A DNA stretch of 64,000 bases from [Phialemoniopsis] sp. UDSM-2020. Its lineage: Eukaryota; Ascomycota; Sordariomycetes; Thyridiales; Thyridiaceae. Under the pieces are notes generated by a model, which was given only the letters and a program-made list of their open reading frames with translations, had not been told where the DNA came from and searched no databases. Location of the stretch: contig JAEILZ010000008.1 of assembly GCA_018873225.1 (NCBI GenBank), positions 1,426,001 to 1,490,000 on the forward strand, given 5' to 3'. Position numbers and translations under genes: made by a program. Each line of letters begins with the position of its first letter. Within the stretch, counting starts at the first letter, position 1. Below, one piece after another: positions 23,027-35,266 of the stretch.

Positions 23027-25766
23027 ATGGACATCCATCGCTGTCGCTTCGTTCCTTATCCCGCCTCCGCAATCAACGCTGTCGCCTTCTCCCACCCTCA
23101 CCTCTCCACAGCCAAGAAGTCGAACAAGACCGCACCCGTACGGCTTGCCATCGGTCGGGCAAACGGCGATATCGAGATCTGGAATCCTGTCAATGGCGCC
23201 TGGCACCAAGAGACCGTGATTCACGGTGGAAAGGACCGAAGTGTCGATGGTCTGGTATGGACTACTGCCGAGGACGAGGAATTGGCCGACGGCAAGATAA
23301 TCCACGGGAAGTCAAGACTATTCAGCATCGGCTATACGTCCACGGTAACTGAATGGGACCTGGTCAATGCTCGAGCTAAGAAGCATGCGAGCGGTCAGCA
23401 CGGTGATATATGGTGTCTCGGCGCGCAACCGCTGGCACCGGGAGGGCAAGCAACGCAGAGATTGGTAGGAGGAACGATCGACGGCTCTCTCGTGCTCTAC
23501 TCAACCGAGGACGATGATCTTCGCTTCCAGCGAATTCTCGCGCGCCAGACCAAGAAGGTCAAGATTGTCAGCATCGCCTTCCAGTCGAGACATGTTGGAG
23601 TGGTAGGGTGCTCAGATAGCACCATTCGCACCTTTGATCTCCGAAACGGTTCGATGCTCAGACAGATGACTCTGGGTCGTGATCTTGCCGGCGGCTCGAA
23701 AGACATCATTGTCTGGTCTGTCAAGTGCCTGAGCAATGGAGATATAGTGTCCGGCGACTCCACTGGCCAGATCTGTATCTGGGATGGCAAAACCTACACA
23801 CAGGCGCAGCGTATACAGAGCCATACGCAAGATGTCCTCAGTTTGGCGACGAGCGCCGACGGCTCAGCGATCATCAGCGGTGGAATGGACCGAAGGACCG
23901 TACTCTACCGTCAGAGTCCCGGCCAAGCATCTCGATGGGCGAAAGTATGGCACCGGAGGTATCATAGCCATGATGTGAAAGCTATGGCCTCGTTTGAAGG
24001 GCAGGGCGTGAGCGTTGTCGTTACCGGAGGTAAGTTCCACGATTATCCTGGAGGAAGAGCTCAAGCTGACTCACGTCATAGGCCCTGATGCTAGCCCCAT
24101 CATCGTGCCGCTACGCAAGGCTGGTATGGAGCATCACAGAAACCTCTCTCATCTTCCTCAGTCGGTTCCTCTACGCAGTGCACCCAAGGTACGGGTTGTC
24201 ATTGGGTGGTGGGACAGGGAACTTCACATCTGGAAGCTCAGGAGGCCCATGCACGATCTCCTAGATGGCAACAATGCGGAAAACGACGTTGAGAAGAACC
24301 GCAAACTTCTAGGGCGCGTCTTGATCAAGGGCGAGTCCAACATTACCTCAGCTTCAATCAGCCACGATGGGACTCTCTTGGTCGTCGCTACCGCCTCGGA
24401 AGTCAAGGCTTTCAGACTGAGCATGCACGATGGACCCGACCAAGAGAAGCTGAGCATATCAAAGATACAAATCCCGTCACAATTAGCGGCGAAAGGTGCA
24501 ACCATCGTGCAGGTGTCACCCGACGGGCTCTGGATCTGTCTCATTCAGCACGGGGGCCGAGTTGTGATGGCGAGAGCCTTGAGGGACACGTCATCAGACG
24601 ACGTCGAGTTTGCCATCCACTCTAGATCCCACGAGCTACGACGAATGAAGCGAACATTCACTAAGAACCTGCTTCTTGGCGGCCTCGGACCTTATGATAG
24701 GCATATAACTCAAGCCGCCTTCTCCGCCGACAGCAGGATGCTGGCTGTCGCTGATCTGGCGGGCTACATCGACACTTGGATCCTGCATGGTCCCGCAGAC
24801 AACCTGCAGAACGGTGTGTCCCCGGAAGACGATGACGACGACTCGACCTCGTCAGCATCCTCCTCGGGCGAGTCGTCAGATGAGGACGAGGACGAGGAGG
24901 ATGATGGTGAGGACCTGGGCTACAGGTGGGTGCGCAACCCCAAGGCTTCCCTCATGCCGAAACTGTCAGCAGCCCCCGCTGTGCTCTCCTTCTCGAATGA
25001 CTGCCCAGAGTCTTCCGGCCGGGACACGGACAAGAGCCAGGATTACGTACTGCTAGCCATCACTACAGCCGGCAGCGTCTTCACCTTCCACCCACGACAA
25101 GGCAAGCTAACCCCTTGGTCTCGCCGTGCTCCTGCCGCTAGGCTACCCGAGCAGTATCGAAACATCCGTGATCTGGTCAAAGGTGTCCTGTGGCAAGGGC
25201 CCCGTATCTGGATCTACGGTGTCTCCTTCTTGTTCATGATCGATACGTCCATCGAGACCTCCACCAAAGAGATGATGGCCGTCGTCGCCGCAGAGCAAAG
25301 CCAAGGCGTTAAGCGCAAGCGTGGACCCGAGACCGGGGCTGGAGGCAAGATGGACCGCCATGCCGTCGGGTTGCAGCAGGTGCGGGTGACCAAGGGCAGC
25401 GGGCCAGACAAAGAGTGGGTCGACGTCGAGATGGTGGACGCCGACGACCTGCAGAGCAGCGGCCAGGACGACGACGAAGACACGGACGGCGGTGAGCTGC
25501 AACTGCTGCGGGACGAACAGGAGCAGACCGACGCCAAGGAGGACGGTAGTCAAGACCAACACAAGCGCTGGTGGCACACGTTCAAGTATAGGCCGATATT
25601 GGGCATAGTGCCGCTCGAGAGCGAGAAGCCTGCGACGAATGGCGTCGCTTCGAAAGAGTTAGGAGAGGACAAGTACCCACCTCTCGAGGTGGTGCTTGTC
25701 GAGCGGCCGATCTGGGACGCGGACCTGCCTGCGCGATTTGCGGGCGAGGACGACTGGAACAGGTGA
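23027..25766 (+). CDS. UTP4: U3 snoRNP / t-UTP WD-repeat protein Utp4 (cirhin)
   Basis: Two exons, 23027-24029 and 24082-25766, giving 895 aa. The N-terminus MDIHRCRFVPYPASAINAVAFS is characteristic of Utp4/cirhin. WD-type blades can be followed through residues 1-330 (for example GRANGDIEIWNP, YTSTVTEWDL, GTIDGSLVLY, GCSDSTIRTFDL, SGDSTGQICIWDGK, ISGGMDRRTVLY), with a second propeller after the intron (VVIGWWDRELHIWKL and onwards). A long acidic Asp/Glu/Ser tract sits at about residues 580-615 and another near 780-810, common in nucleolar proteins. Utp4 belongs to the t-UTP/UtpA complex that binds the 5' external transcribed spacer and starts SSU-processome assembly. It is longer than the yeast protein, mostly through the acidic inserts. 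Confidence 0.93.
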
Positions 25767-28700
25767 GGTGAGCATCGTCACGGGGCTCGACGGGGCCATG
25801 GTGAAAAGGATAAGAAAAGCGAGTGGATGTAGCTTACGAAGCTGGGTGCGGGCCTCGAACCCAGATCTGGGCGAGGCGAGGCAAGGCAACGTTGTAAAGG
25901 ATATGTGTCTAGGTTGCCTTATGATATCCGTGGTACAAAATGAACATAGAATTCTATACCCAAGATGATCTGAGCTCTTGTGATGCCTCTTTGCCTGGGG
26001 CCGTCCCCTTTTCTTGTGAAGTCTACGGTGCTCTTTATGAAACTGGGTGAGAACAGGGCTAGTCAACAAGTCAGTCAGATCTTGAGATGAGTAGGTAGTT
26101 ATAGTTCAACTGCTTTGACTACACTTCAACCACGACCATTCCACTCCAGATCCAGTTGTGTCTAGCGAATATATTGGCGAACTCTTGGCAGGGATTTCTG
26201 GGGTTTGTCCGCACTTGTATGTCTACGCAGTACACACAGACGGCGATCTACAGCGGATCCATCATCTTTACACTGATCGCTTGCCTGAGGTGCACCAGCG
26301 AGCTCACAAGACCAGAGTGACCCCGGGACGCGCGTTCTCCGCTCCGACGACGACGGAGGCGGCGAAATCCTCAGGTGGTACGTATGTATCTTGTTGTAGA
26401 CCGAGCCTTGAGATACGAGGCACTGCTGAGAAGACGGTGAGTCCTCATAACAAATTGGAAAGTCATGTACACGGGAGCAACTTGGTGGGCTGTCTCGAAG
26501 TCGTGCACCTTAGGTCCTAGTCCGACAGGGCAAACATGGAATTCAGATGGCACTTGACGGGGCGAGGTCGTTGTAATAAGCAATACCACTTGGCATTGAT
26601 GATGGCATGTTGGAAACCAGGAGAGGACTCCCGGTAACCGAAAATGAATATCCTTGAATGCTGGGCCCTGGTTTCATGTACAAAGTTGAGCCCCGGCCGT
26701 TGAGACAAAGAAGCATACTCACCCCTTGGAATGAGCGAATGACAGCCACTTGATAGCAAATCCTGCTTTGCCGTGAGGGCCTCATTCTACGTAACATACA
26801 AGTCGCAGCAACGGCGGCGGGCAGCTGGCTCTTAGTGTCGTAGCAGATCTTAGACTGATGCAGTCCCGAGAACCGATCCGCCGCCCGGAAGACCAGGATT
26901 TGGCTCGTGCCGGGAAAAGAATGGGTCCCTCGACCGGGGTTTGGTCCAAGACACATGGAGAAAGAAGGGCAAATATCTGGTTGGCAAACGCGCAATCCCA
27001 ATTGAACGGTGCAGAGGAGGCCGCGCAATCCTCTGCCTATGCGCACACGCCCCTGGGTGCCACCAGACGTAGGGGTCTTGCAACGTTCACCATGGCCAGT
27101 ACTCCGTACCACGATTTCCCAAGTCGAGTTACTAGACGGCGGACTTGACTTTGGGGTTGATGACTCTCCTTGACCGGGTCCCAACATTGTAAAGCCCTGG
27201 GCCCTGTTGAACTTTGGCATCAGTAGTCATCACCTGTCTAGTTTGATAGCAGCCCTGCAGGCACGTTGAGCAAGGTGGTGCGTCATCGTACAAGTAGTAG
27301 AAGCCCTGCTGTACAGAGATGGGAAGGGGGTCTAGACCAACTCTTGAATGACAATATAATCACATGGTAGAGAACCAGTACTTTGTATGCCAGCGATGCT
27401 GTATGTATAGGGTGCATCCGGTTGACTGCATCCGAATGTAAGGCGTCGTCAAGATAAGGGGATAGACAGAGTGAAAGGGAATGGAACTTCATTAAGAGAT
27501 AGGCCATGCACCATCCCTGTATGTATGAATATATGTAAATATAAACATTTACAGTAGATATGGAGGCACACGAACATATGTACACAACCCACGATGAGGC
27601 TCGCACGGCAGCAGAAGAGGATTCCGAGAGCGATCTGGTGGGTCAATCCACACGATGGAGCAAAGATACCGGATATCTTTTCATCAAGAAAGATGTAACC
27701 CTTTGATCAGCCATGGAGTCGTGCAGGCGTGGGACCTATCTTGAGGCTGAGTGCCTTCCCCCGAAGCAGGTAGGTGATGGTTGATAGCATGGGATTCCCC
27801 GAGCCTTTTGCCTGATGTGCCTCGCGGCTGTTTGTGATACAGGGCCAATGAGGGCGGTAGACAGAGTAGCTAGATTGCTCATGATACGTAGCACCGGGCG
27901 GGCGATCATGTCTCCTGTCTACGTAGACACCAGACACATTTTATTACCTAGTCGTGGTTTCGAAACCGTCGGGAGGGAGAGTTTGAAATTAGGTGAGCGA
28001 GTCCCATTCGGGACTAACAGAGGCGGTGCGTCGTGTCTTGATGGGCGGGACAGGGCGATTCCGTGGGGCTTCAGCCACCTGAGCCCAGGTACAGCCACGG
28101 CGCGCCTCGTCACTTGTCAGCAGCATCTTTTCTTCCCTTCTTCTTTCCAGAGATATTGGCATTGTGAGAAGCCGGTTCCCTTTTAGAAATCTGGGATAGC
28201 CTCATTTGCCAATTTGCACGATATGACCTTTGATCAATTGTCAAATACCGGGTAGGTAGTCAGTAGCAGTGTTCGAATGGTCACCGGCCGCCGGTAGAAT
28301 TTACTAGCAATCAAGGAGATGCGCAAGCGTGGTCTTGGCAGACCCTTGCGACAAGAGCAGAGCCTGCCCCAGGGGCATGATCGAGCTAACTCTTCAGTTT
28401 CTTTGGTATGGTACCTGGCTAGAATTATGTACAGAGCTTACAAAGCCTCCTTTTAAAAAGTCTGCGTGATTGTCTGTCTGTCTGCCAGGTGACTGGATTC
28501 TACTGTTCAGCGAGTGAGCAGCACTGAGGATTGTCGACCAGAACACTAGAAGCCAGAGCAAATAGCTGGAGGTACGGAGACATATTGCTAGTACTTTGAA
28601 GAAGTTCCAATTGTCGGAGGAGTAAGGAGGACCCACTTTGGTTCAAAAATGGGGACTCGAGACCTTAGCAATTAGGCCGCCCACGCCCCGGTAGGCATCC

Positions 28701-30378
28701 TCATTGGTCGTCAGCCTCAATGAGACGCGCGTTCATCTGGCCCAGCCCGTCGTCTTCGATTTGCTGGCGGGCGCAGTGCGACTCGAGAGAGTACCTGCAC
28801 ACATTGTGCGAACCACAGGCAGGGTAGCAGAGGTACAGTACCTACGTACATGCACCATCAGCATCATCAGCAATCTGTCGCCACAGGAGGACATCAGTCG
28901 CCCAGTCTGTCCATCTACTCCCTCGTTCGACCAGAGCAATTTTGCATTTTGCATTTGCTTGCTTGCCCTGCGTTTGGTTCTTCTTCCTCGTCACTGAACT
29001 GTCCGGAGAACAAGAAGGAGAAGAGAACGAAGCATGTTCTCCGGCTGAGACCCGGATCTCAATCTACCCAGAGACAATTGCCAGGCAAGGCCCGCTTCCT
29101 AGGCTGTCCCAGGGTCTCCGTCCAGCTTCGTGGGTCCTTTTTCAACTACTTGTACGTACTCGTGCTATTCTCGTTCCCCCCGATGTACCCTTTTTGTTTC
29201 ATTGCCGCTGATTACTCTCGCACTAGGCCAAGACGGTACTTGGATGGCAGTGGACCTGTAGCCTTTTGGGCCAAAGAGGACGGGGGGCACGGGCGAGGCA
29301 CACGCAATACCCACACCCACCGCCTACACACCCTCTTTCGCCTCTCTCTCTCTTGCTCCTCTTCTGCCCTTTCTCATCGCTTGTCGGCCGGCGGGAGCCA
29401 CTCTTGACCCCAAGTCAATTACATTACTCTTGTCTCGCTGCACCGGCGCCCCTCCACCACCCACCGCCCACCCCGGTCTTCGAGGGACACGCAACACTGG
29501 CGTCGTCCTTTACCACCTTGGGTCGACACCTACGTATACACACACTCGCCAGATTGTACGTACAGTACATCCACAGAGAGTGAGAGAAAGAGTGCGAGAG
29601 ACCACAGGGTCCAGTCAATTTCTCTCTCTCGCGTCGTCAACCTTGCACATCTTCTCTCTTTTCCACCGCCCCCCATTCGCCCACTGAGACTTTATCGAAC
29701 CCGCCCCAGACCGTACTCCTCTGAATCTCTACCCGTCCCATCTCTTTTAGAACGGAACCCCCTGGTCGCCCTGTCCACTAGGCCGGACTTGCACCACGCA
29801 ACACACACACGCACACCCCATTCCACTCTGCCCAGGCTTCCGACAACCATAACCGCATTCTCTCCCTGTCAACTTCGTTCACTCCCACGTCGCATCAGCT
29901 ACCTTAAGACGACGATAGCGACCGAAGAGCCTCGCGCGGTAATTGATTCACAAAGTAGACGAAGCCGATCGATCACGACTTTCGATGTGGACCCTGCAGA
30001 GAACCGCATGACAAGCGGCAAGAGGGAAATCCTTCGCGGCTGGACGACAACCTCGAGGAGACGGGACTTTCTGATTTGAGAATATCAGCACCGACACCGA
30101 CGACTTCACACGACAAGAGCGACGCAACAGCGCATCGGTCTTCTTCTTTTTTCTTCACGACAGCGACTTGGCAAAAGCCTCGACTACTAAAGCCTGCGAC
30201 CCGTTTCGCAGCACCACAGTCGACGACTCCCGGCATTGATGAGACTGCCGCATAATACGACCCGGCATCTTTCACCACCACGACTCAGCTACGCACCGGG
30301 TGCTGGGAGAGTTCCATCGAAGACATCGCCGACTTCGACACTCTCCACATACAGCTTCACCTCATAATCGACGGCACC
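25767..30378. other. gene-poor region and long leader of the PNGase-like gene
   Basis: About 4.6 kb without a recognisable gene. The first 2.9 kb hold only short chance frames on both strands. From about 28.7 kb to 30.38 kb the plus strand is rich in pyrimidine and CA runs (CTCTCTCT near 29340-29360 and 29620-29640, CACACACGCACACC near 29803-29818), as in long fungal 5' leaders. Several short upstream frames precede the start at 30379. Confidence 0.5.
29985..30367 (+). promoter_or_regulatory. cluster of upstream ORFs before the PNGase-like gene
   Basis: Three ATG-initiated short frames are visible: 29985-30011 (8 aa), 30008-30079 (23 aa, overlapping the first by ATGA) and 30239-30367 (42 aa, stop 11 nt before the main ATG at 30379). 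Whether they are in the mRNA depends on the unmapped transcription start and on any leader intron. Confidence 0.4.
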
Positions 30379-31891
30379 ATGGCAGCCGATCGAAGCGGCG
30401 AGCCGCCGGCGGACGATTTGGGTGAGGAGTGGGCGCACGACCTGCGCTTGAAATTCGAGCAATTACTGCGGACACGGCGATTGAACGACCTGGATCTGTC
30501 GAGATCTCGACAAGGCTCACGCTCGCCTGCTTCCCGCGAGCCGACACCGTCGAGCGATCCGCGCAGTCCCCCACCCACCCAAGATTCCCGGCCGTCGTCT
30601 TCCTACAGCGGCCTACAAGGCTCAAGTAATACACCTCCTACCTATTCATCCCTACGAAACCTTCCCAAGATTCCCACACCCCCGGCCACCCACGACCGGG
30701 AGTCTCAAAAATTCCGCAACTTCCTCATCACATTATCATCCACACCGACAAAGTATGAGAACCCAGGTCTGTTAGACGAAGCGTTGCAGGTAATCCCGCT
30801 TGACCGGATATATGGCGAGGCGGAAGAGGAAAGCCAGGTGATGCAGGCCGAGGCTGCCAGTCTGGGCAACCGGAAGCCTGCCTGGGGTTATCAGGACTGT
30901 GTCGTCCGGGCACTGTTAAGGTACGTCTCGGACTTGAACCCCCTCCTGCCATCTCTGCAGTCGTAGTGGAATACGTTCTAATGATGATATGTGTCACAGG
31001 TGGTTTAAGAGATCATTCTTCACATGGGTCAATAACCCTCCGTGCCCTGTCTGCTTTTCTCCGACTATCGGCCAGGGCAAGACGGCCCCGACTCCTGACG
31101 AGAACGCCTGCGGTGCGCTTCTTGTCGAGTTGTACCGTTGCTCTAGCCCCAATTGCGGTGCTTACGAGCGATTCCCCCGATATAGCGATGTGTGGCGTCT
31201 GCTTCAGACTCGCCGCGGGCGCGTCGGAGAGTGGGCTAACTGCTTCAGCATGCTCTGCCGCGCGCTCGGAACTCGCGTGCGCTGGGTGTGGAACGCTGAG
31301 GACCATGTATGGACCGAAATCTACTCGGAGCACCAAAAACGATGGGTTCACGTTGATGCCTGCGAAGAGGCCTGGGACAATCCGCGCCTTTACACCGAGG
31401 GTTGGGGCAAGAAGATGTCGTACTGCGTGGCGTTCTCCATTGACGGCGCGACCGACGTCACTCGACGATATGTACGGAAGACGGAGTACTCGGCGGAGCG
31501 AAACCGGTGCCCCGAAGAGGTCATGCTATATATCATGCAGGAGATCAAGAACCTGCGACGGGCAAACATGGACAAGGACAACCGATTCCGACTAGAGAAG
31601 GAGGACTCGCGAGAAGACCGGGAGCTACGACAGTACGTTGTCAACTCGATTGCCCAAGCTGTCACCCAGCTTGTTCCTGGCTCTAGCGCCGCCGGTCCCA
31701 GCAGTCCACGCCCTGTCGGCGGCGTGGCCAGCCCCGGATCGTCAGTGTCAAGCTCCGATGACACCAAGTTGCCTGCCGAGACTCCCGGTCAACAAAGCGG
31801 CAACGCGGAGTGGATGGCTGCTCGCAGCGAGAATGGCAGGAGGCAGCAACAACAACCTCCTCGGGATCCTCGTGATCCTTCTTTCCGATGA
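30379..31891 (+). CDS. PNG1: PNGase-like transglutaminase-fold protein, catalytic Cys replaced
   Basis: Two exons, 30379-30920 and 31000-31891, giving 477 aa. The ATG sits in a good context (CACCATGG). Residues 1-110 are disordered (Ser/Pro/Arg). The core of the peptide:N-glycanase fold follows, with the zinc pairs CPVC and CSSPNC, then [16 protein letters not shown] and WVHVDACE. By alignment with yeast Png1, which uses a Cys-His-Asp triad spaced 27 and 17 residues apart, the positions here are Val256, His283 and Asp300: identical spacing, but the nucleophile is Val. Deglycosylation of misfolded glycoproteins is therefore not expected. An inactive PNG1 that is required for polar growth is documented in Neurospora. 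The C-terminal 100 residues are Ser/Pro/Gln-rich. Confidence 0.93.
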
Positions 31892-33204
31892 GCAATGGCC
31901 ACACCCGGAGCCAGCTTATTGCGTGTCCAGACGCTTTAAACCCGAGCGACCGCTGCCTGCGACCTCGCGAACCTGTACGAAACTACTACCCTTCACCCAC
32001 ACAGGGACATCTTCGATTCTCTTTCCTATCACTTTACACTTGTTGCATAGACAGGAGTTGTCGCTTCTTTTGGCCTCGTTCACATCACTACGCGCATTTA
32101 TTCATACTATGATGCATGTATGCAAGCGCCAGCTGCGTGTGTCTTAAAACTTAAACCTCTGCCTATATCTCTCTTTTGTCGGATTTTTCTATCATTTCTT
32201 GGATTATACCCTATAGGGTTCTGCATACTAGCATTGGATCGAGATATTACATATACATTGGAGGGGGGTTCTACCACTGGGGCCAGTGGATGGAGCAAAG
32301 CCTTGTGGCTACGGCGTTTCGGGGATCTTTCCAGCCTAGCATGCTGCATGCGAAGCTCTCTGGGTCATGAGTGAGGTCGAGATGAAAGGCAAGGCTGCCA
32401 CGGAATAAGGCAACGATAGGATGGCTTGGTTGGGGCCCAGACATGGGCTTTGGGAAAACCATGGCCATTGGGAGGCCTGGCAGCAAACAGCCCGCAGCGT
32501 CCTTCCCACTACTGTAGAGGCTACGGAATAAGATGATACCTATTTTCTCACCTTGTCTGCTGACCAGTGATTTGTCTTCTGCCTGCGTCTGATGCTTAAA
32601 GTTACGAGCGATTTTGCACAATTCTGCGGTGAGCCTGGTCGGCCTCCGAACCTGCCAAGGTGGGCTATGTATGCACGATGATGAGACTAGGGACAAGTTC
32701 TGAGTGGGGGATGCCTGAACCGTATGTTGGCCGGAATGGTTCCCTCCTGTCAAAGGACCGGTTACGGCGGCATCTTGGTAGGTTTGAGGGAGAACGACAA
32801 GAGACTGGCGTGCCTTGATAATGTGCCTAGCAATAGTGAGAAATTATGGCGTCTTGTGATACAATTATATGTCAGGTGAAAGGCCATCGTCTAACGAGGC
32901 GATTTGTCGGCGCCTGTTTCGGGTGTGGTCACCTCAGTCAGGCGGGAGCGAGGTGTGGTGCCTCAGGTCCCCAATTTTAGCGCCATAGAAGCGAAGAAGA
33001 GCCTATCCTTTCCGCTCAACCTAAAGCAAATCCGGATACAGCCCTGTGACTTGAACGACCGACCAAAGAAACCACCAGTCATCACGACATCGTGACCTCG
33101 ACCAGGTCCGCATTCTCCCCTCAATTCCTCTGCCATCCTCGTTGGCAGCGGTCTTGGTGTCTTCTGTGACCTTTTGCGCCCGCTCTAGGTGGCAGCAGCG
33201 AGCC
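31892..33204. other. intergenic region
   Basis: About 1.3 kb: 3' flank of the PNGase-like gene (AT-rich near 32100-32260) and promoter of the mS38 gene. No further element seen. Confidence 0.5.
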
Positions 33205-34357
33205 ATGTTGCCCTCATCCGTGCGGCGCGTGGCCTCGGCGGCTCAACAATCACCGCTCATCTCGACCTTTGCCGCCGGTGCCACGCGGCCCATAGCCACC
33301 TATACTCTCGCCTCTCGCCCGATCAAGCACCAGCGAAGATGCTCTTCGTCAAAACCTTCGAGCTCAGATAACGGGCCCAAGGGCCTGCCAGCGGGTCAGT
33401 CCGTCCCGGCTTCGACCCAGTCGGCAAAATCTTCGGGCGAGAAGCGCAAGAGGAAATCCAAGTCCTCCCAGGCCTCTGCGCAAAAGCTTCCCAGCGTGCC
33501 CAGTACTCAGCACCTGCCCCTAGAATGTGAGTTCTCGTTGTGTATACCCCCGTCTCTTCCTTCTCCAAGGTTGCTGACGGCCTGCCTTATCAGCTCTGGC
33601 TTTGTCCAGTTTCTTCTCCCAGCACCGACCCATCTCGATCACCCACAGCCTGCCCAAGACGATCAGCGATGATGCATTCGCCTCAATATTCGCACCCCGG
33701 AGCAAGGCACAGAAGAACTCGGAAGTGATGAGCACCTTGTCTAAGGCCGTTGACGAGCTCGAGGCACCTTTCTCGAGCCTCGGTCTTGGTGGTGCTCAAC
33801 AGGCCGACGCCGCCGATCTAGGCGAGGAAAACGTCCACAAGATCGAGCTCAAGCACCCCGACGGTACCGAATCGAGTGTCTACGTCCAGCTCAACGCCAT
33901 GTCGGGCCAGTTTCTGCCATTCCAGCCCCCTCCGGCACCTCAGGCCGACAACGCCGAGACCGGAGCCGCCAGCGAAGCTGCACTCACCGCCGAAGCCGCG
34001 GAGGAGGATGTGGACCAAGAACACCACCGTGTGTACAAGGCCATTCTGACGATCGAAGAGCAGACCGACGCCAACGGCCAGGTCAAGATCGTTGCGCATA
34101 GCCCGCAGCTGATCGAGGAGCCGGCCCCTCCCCGCACCTTCTTGGAGCGCATGGCTGTGCGACACTTGCGCTTCGAGGATGCACTCCGGTGGCGCGAAAG
34201 GCAGATGGAGCAGGAGCGCAGCGAGAGAGACCAGGAGGATAGCCCCGGCATGCTCGCCATCAGCGTGCGGAGACAGAAGAAGCTCAAGATGAAGAAGAAG
34301 AAGTACAAGAAGCTGATGAAGAGGACGAGGAACCTGCGCCGCAAGCTCATGAAGTAA
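33205..34357 (+). CDS. COX24: mitoribosomal small-subunit protein mS38 (Cox24-type)
   Basis: Two exons, 33205-33526 and 33594-34357, giving 361 aa. The N-terminus (MLPSSVRRVASAAQQSPL) is a typical mitochondrial presequence and is followed by a Ser/Lys-rich stretch. The diagnostic part is the last 35 residues, from MLAISVRRQKKLKMKKKKYK to the end: the Arg/Lys-rich Cox24/AURKAIP1 motif that inserts into the mitochondrial small ribosomal subunit. In yeast the protein is needed for translation and COX1 mRNA processing. The central 200 residues are low in conservation and include an Ala/Glu-rich section, with the FLERMAVRHLRFEDALRWRE helix just before the motif. It is much longer than yeast Cox24, as is common in filamentous fungi. 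It shares strand with the downstream KRE33 gene. Confidence 0.85.
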
Positions 34358-35266
34358 AAGGGCCAGATGAGCGGCACAAACCGGAAAGGGGACTCCTACT
34401 GCTTGTGTATATATATACGCCTCCGGTCGACATCCCTCTGGTCCTCTTGCCCTGCATCTCCTATGTTTCTGGGGCATTGCATTGCATCTCCCTGAGAGCC
34501 TGCCTTTCCCTCTTGGCTCCATAGGCATCATGTTCGGTGTTTCTCTTTTCACTACGGTTACCGGACCGGTCAGGAAGTTCTTGACCATAGACAAAGTCTT
34601 GCTGGCCGCTTAATGGCTGGCGACAGACACTTTTCCCGCCTACCTAGTCATTTGTATAATATTCCCACGTTCCATTGGTCCCTCGAGTGCTTAGTGTGAC
34701 ATGCTGTGAGCAACCGAGGTCAACTAGAGAGTCTAAGGTGAGGTCTAGGCCTATTATTTCATAAGGCCGTCAAGCTGTTTCCCATCGATTGGAGTTCACT
34801 TGTGGCCGAGCATGTATGAGAATAAATCATCAGTCGACTGAAGTTTATCCATCTAAGTGAGTCAAGCAACGTGCTCATACAATAGCATTGTCTTATACCG
34901 TTCAATACAGGACAGGAATCTCTTCACTACATTAACAAGCTAGAGGAACTTTTTCTCTACCTTTTTTTCCTTCTTCTCAGGATCTGAACAATTTCAAGCC
35001 GACTGCACCCAGTCTTCATTGTGGTTGGTTGTGCTTTGGCGGTGAAGCTTTCACAAGTTGCAGTGGGGCCACAGGGGCCGCTTCATGGCCGAGTCCCTCA
35101 AAAGCCATTGCAGACCGCCCGGCAGAAATCGACTCTCCGCCAAAATTTTTGGATTTCCGTGCTGAAGCTTTTTGGAGTCAAATCGAGGTTCAAGTTCCGC
35201 CGTGCGCAAGCTACATCTTCGCAAGACTTTTTGCGCCACTGCGACCTCGGCGAGCCAAAACTCAAC
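34358..35266. other. intergenic region upstream of KRE33
   Basis: About 0.9 kb. It holds the mS38 3' flank (a TATATATATA run near 34407-34416) and the KRE33 promoter. A pyrimidine-rich stretch at 34945-34980 may mark the leader. Confidence 0.5.

Noticed and set aside
25840..25880. GGGTTCGAGGCCC on the minus strand resembling a tRNA T arm
   Set aside because: No matching D arm or complementary acceptor strand at the right distance; it lies in the UTP4 3' flank.
28640..28690. tRNA-like blocks on the minus strand (GGCCTAATTGCTAAGG and GGTCTCGAGTCCCC)
   Set aside because: The blocks are adjacent, leaving no room for an anticodon arm, and neither an acceptor stem nor a T-stem can be formed.
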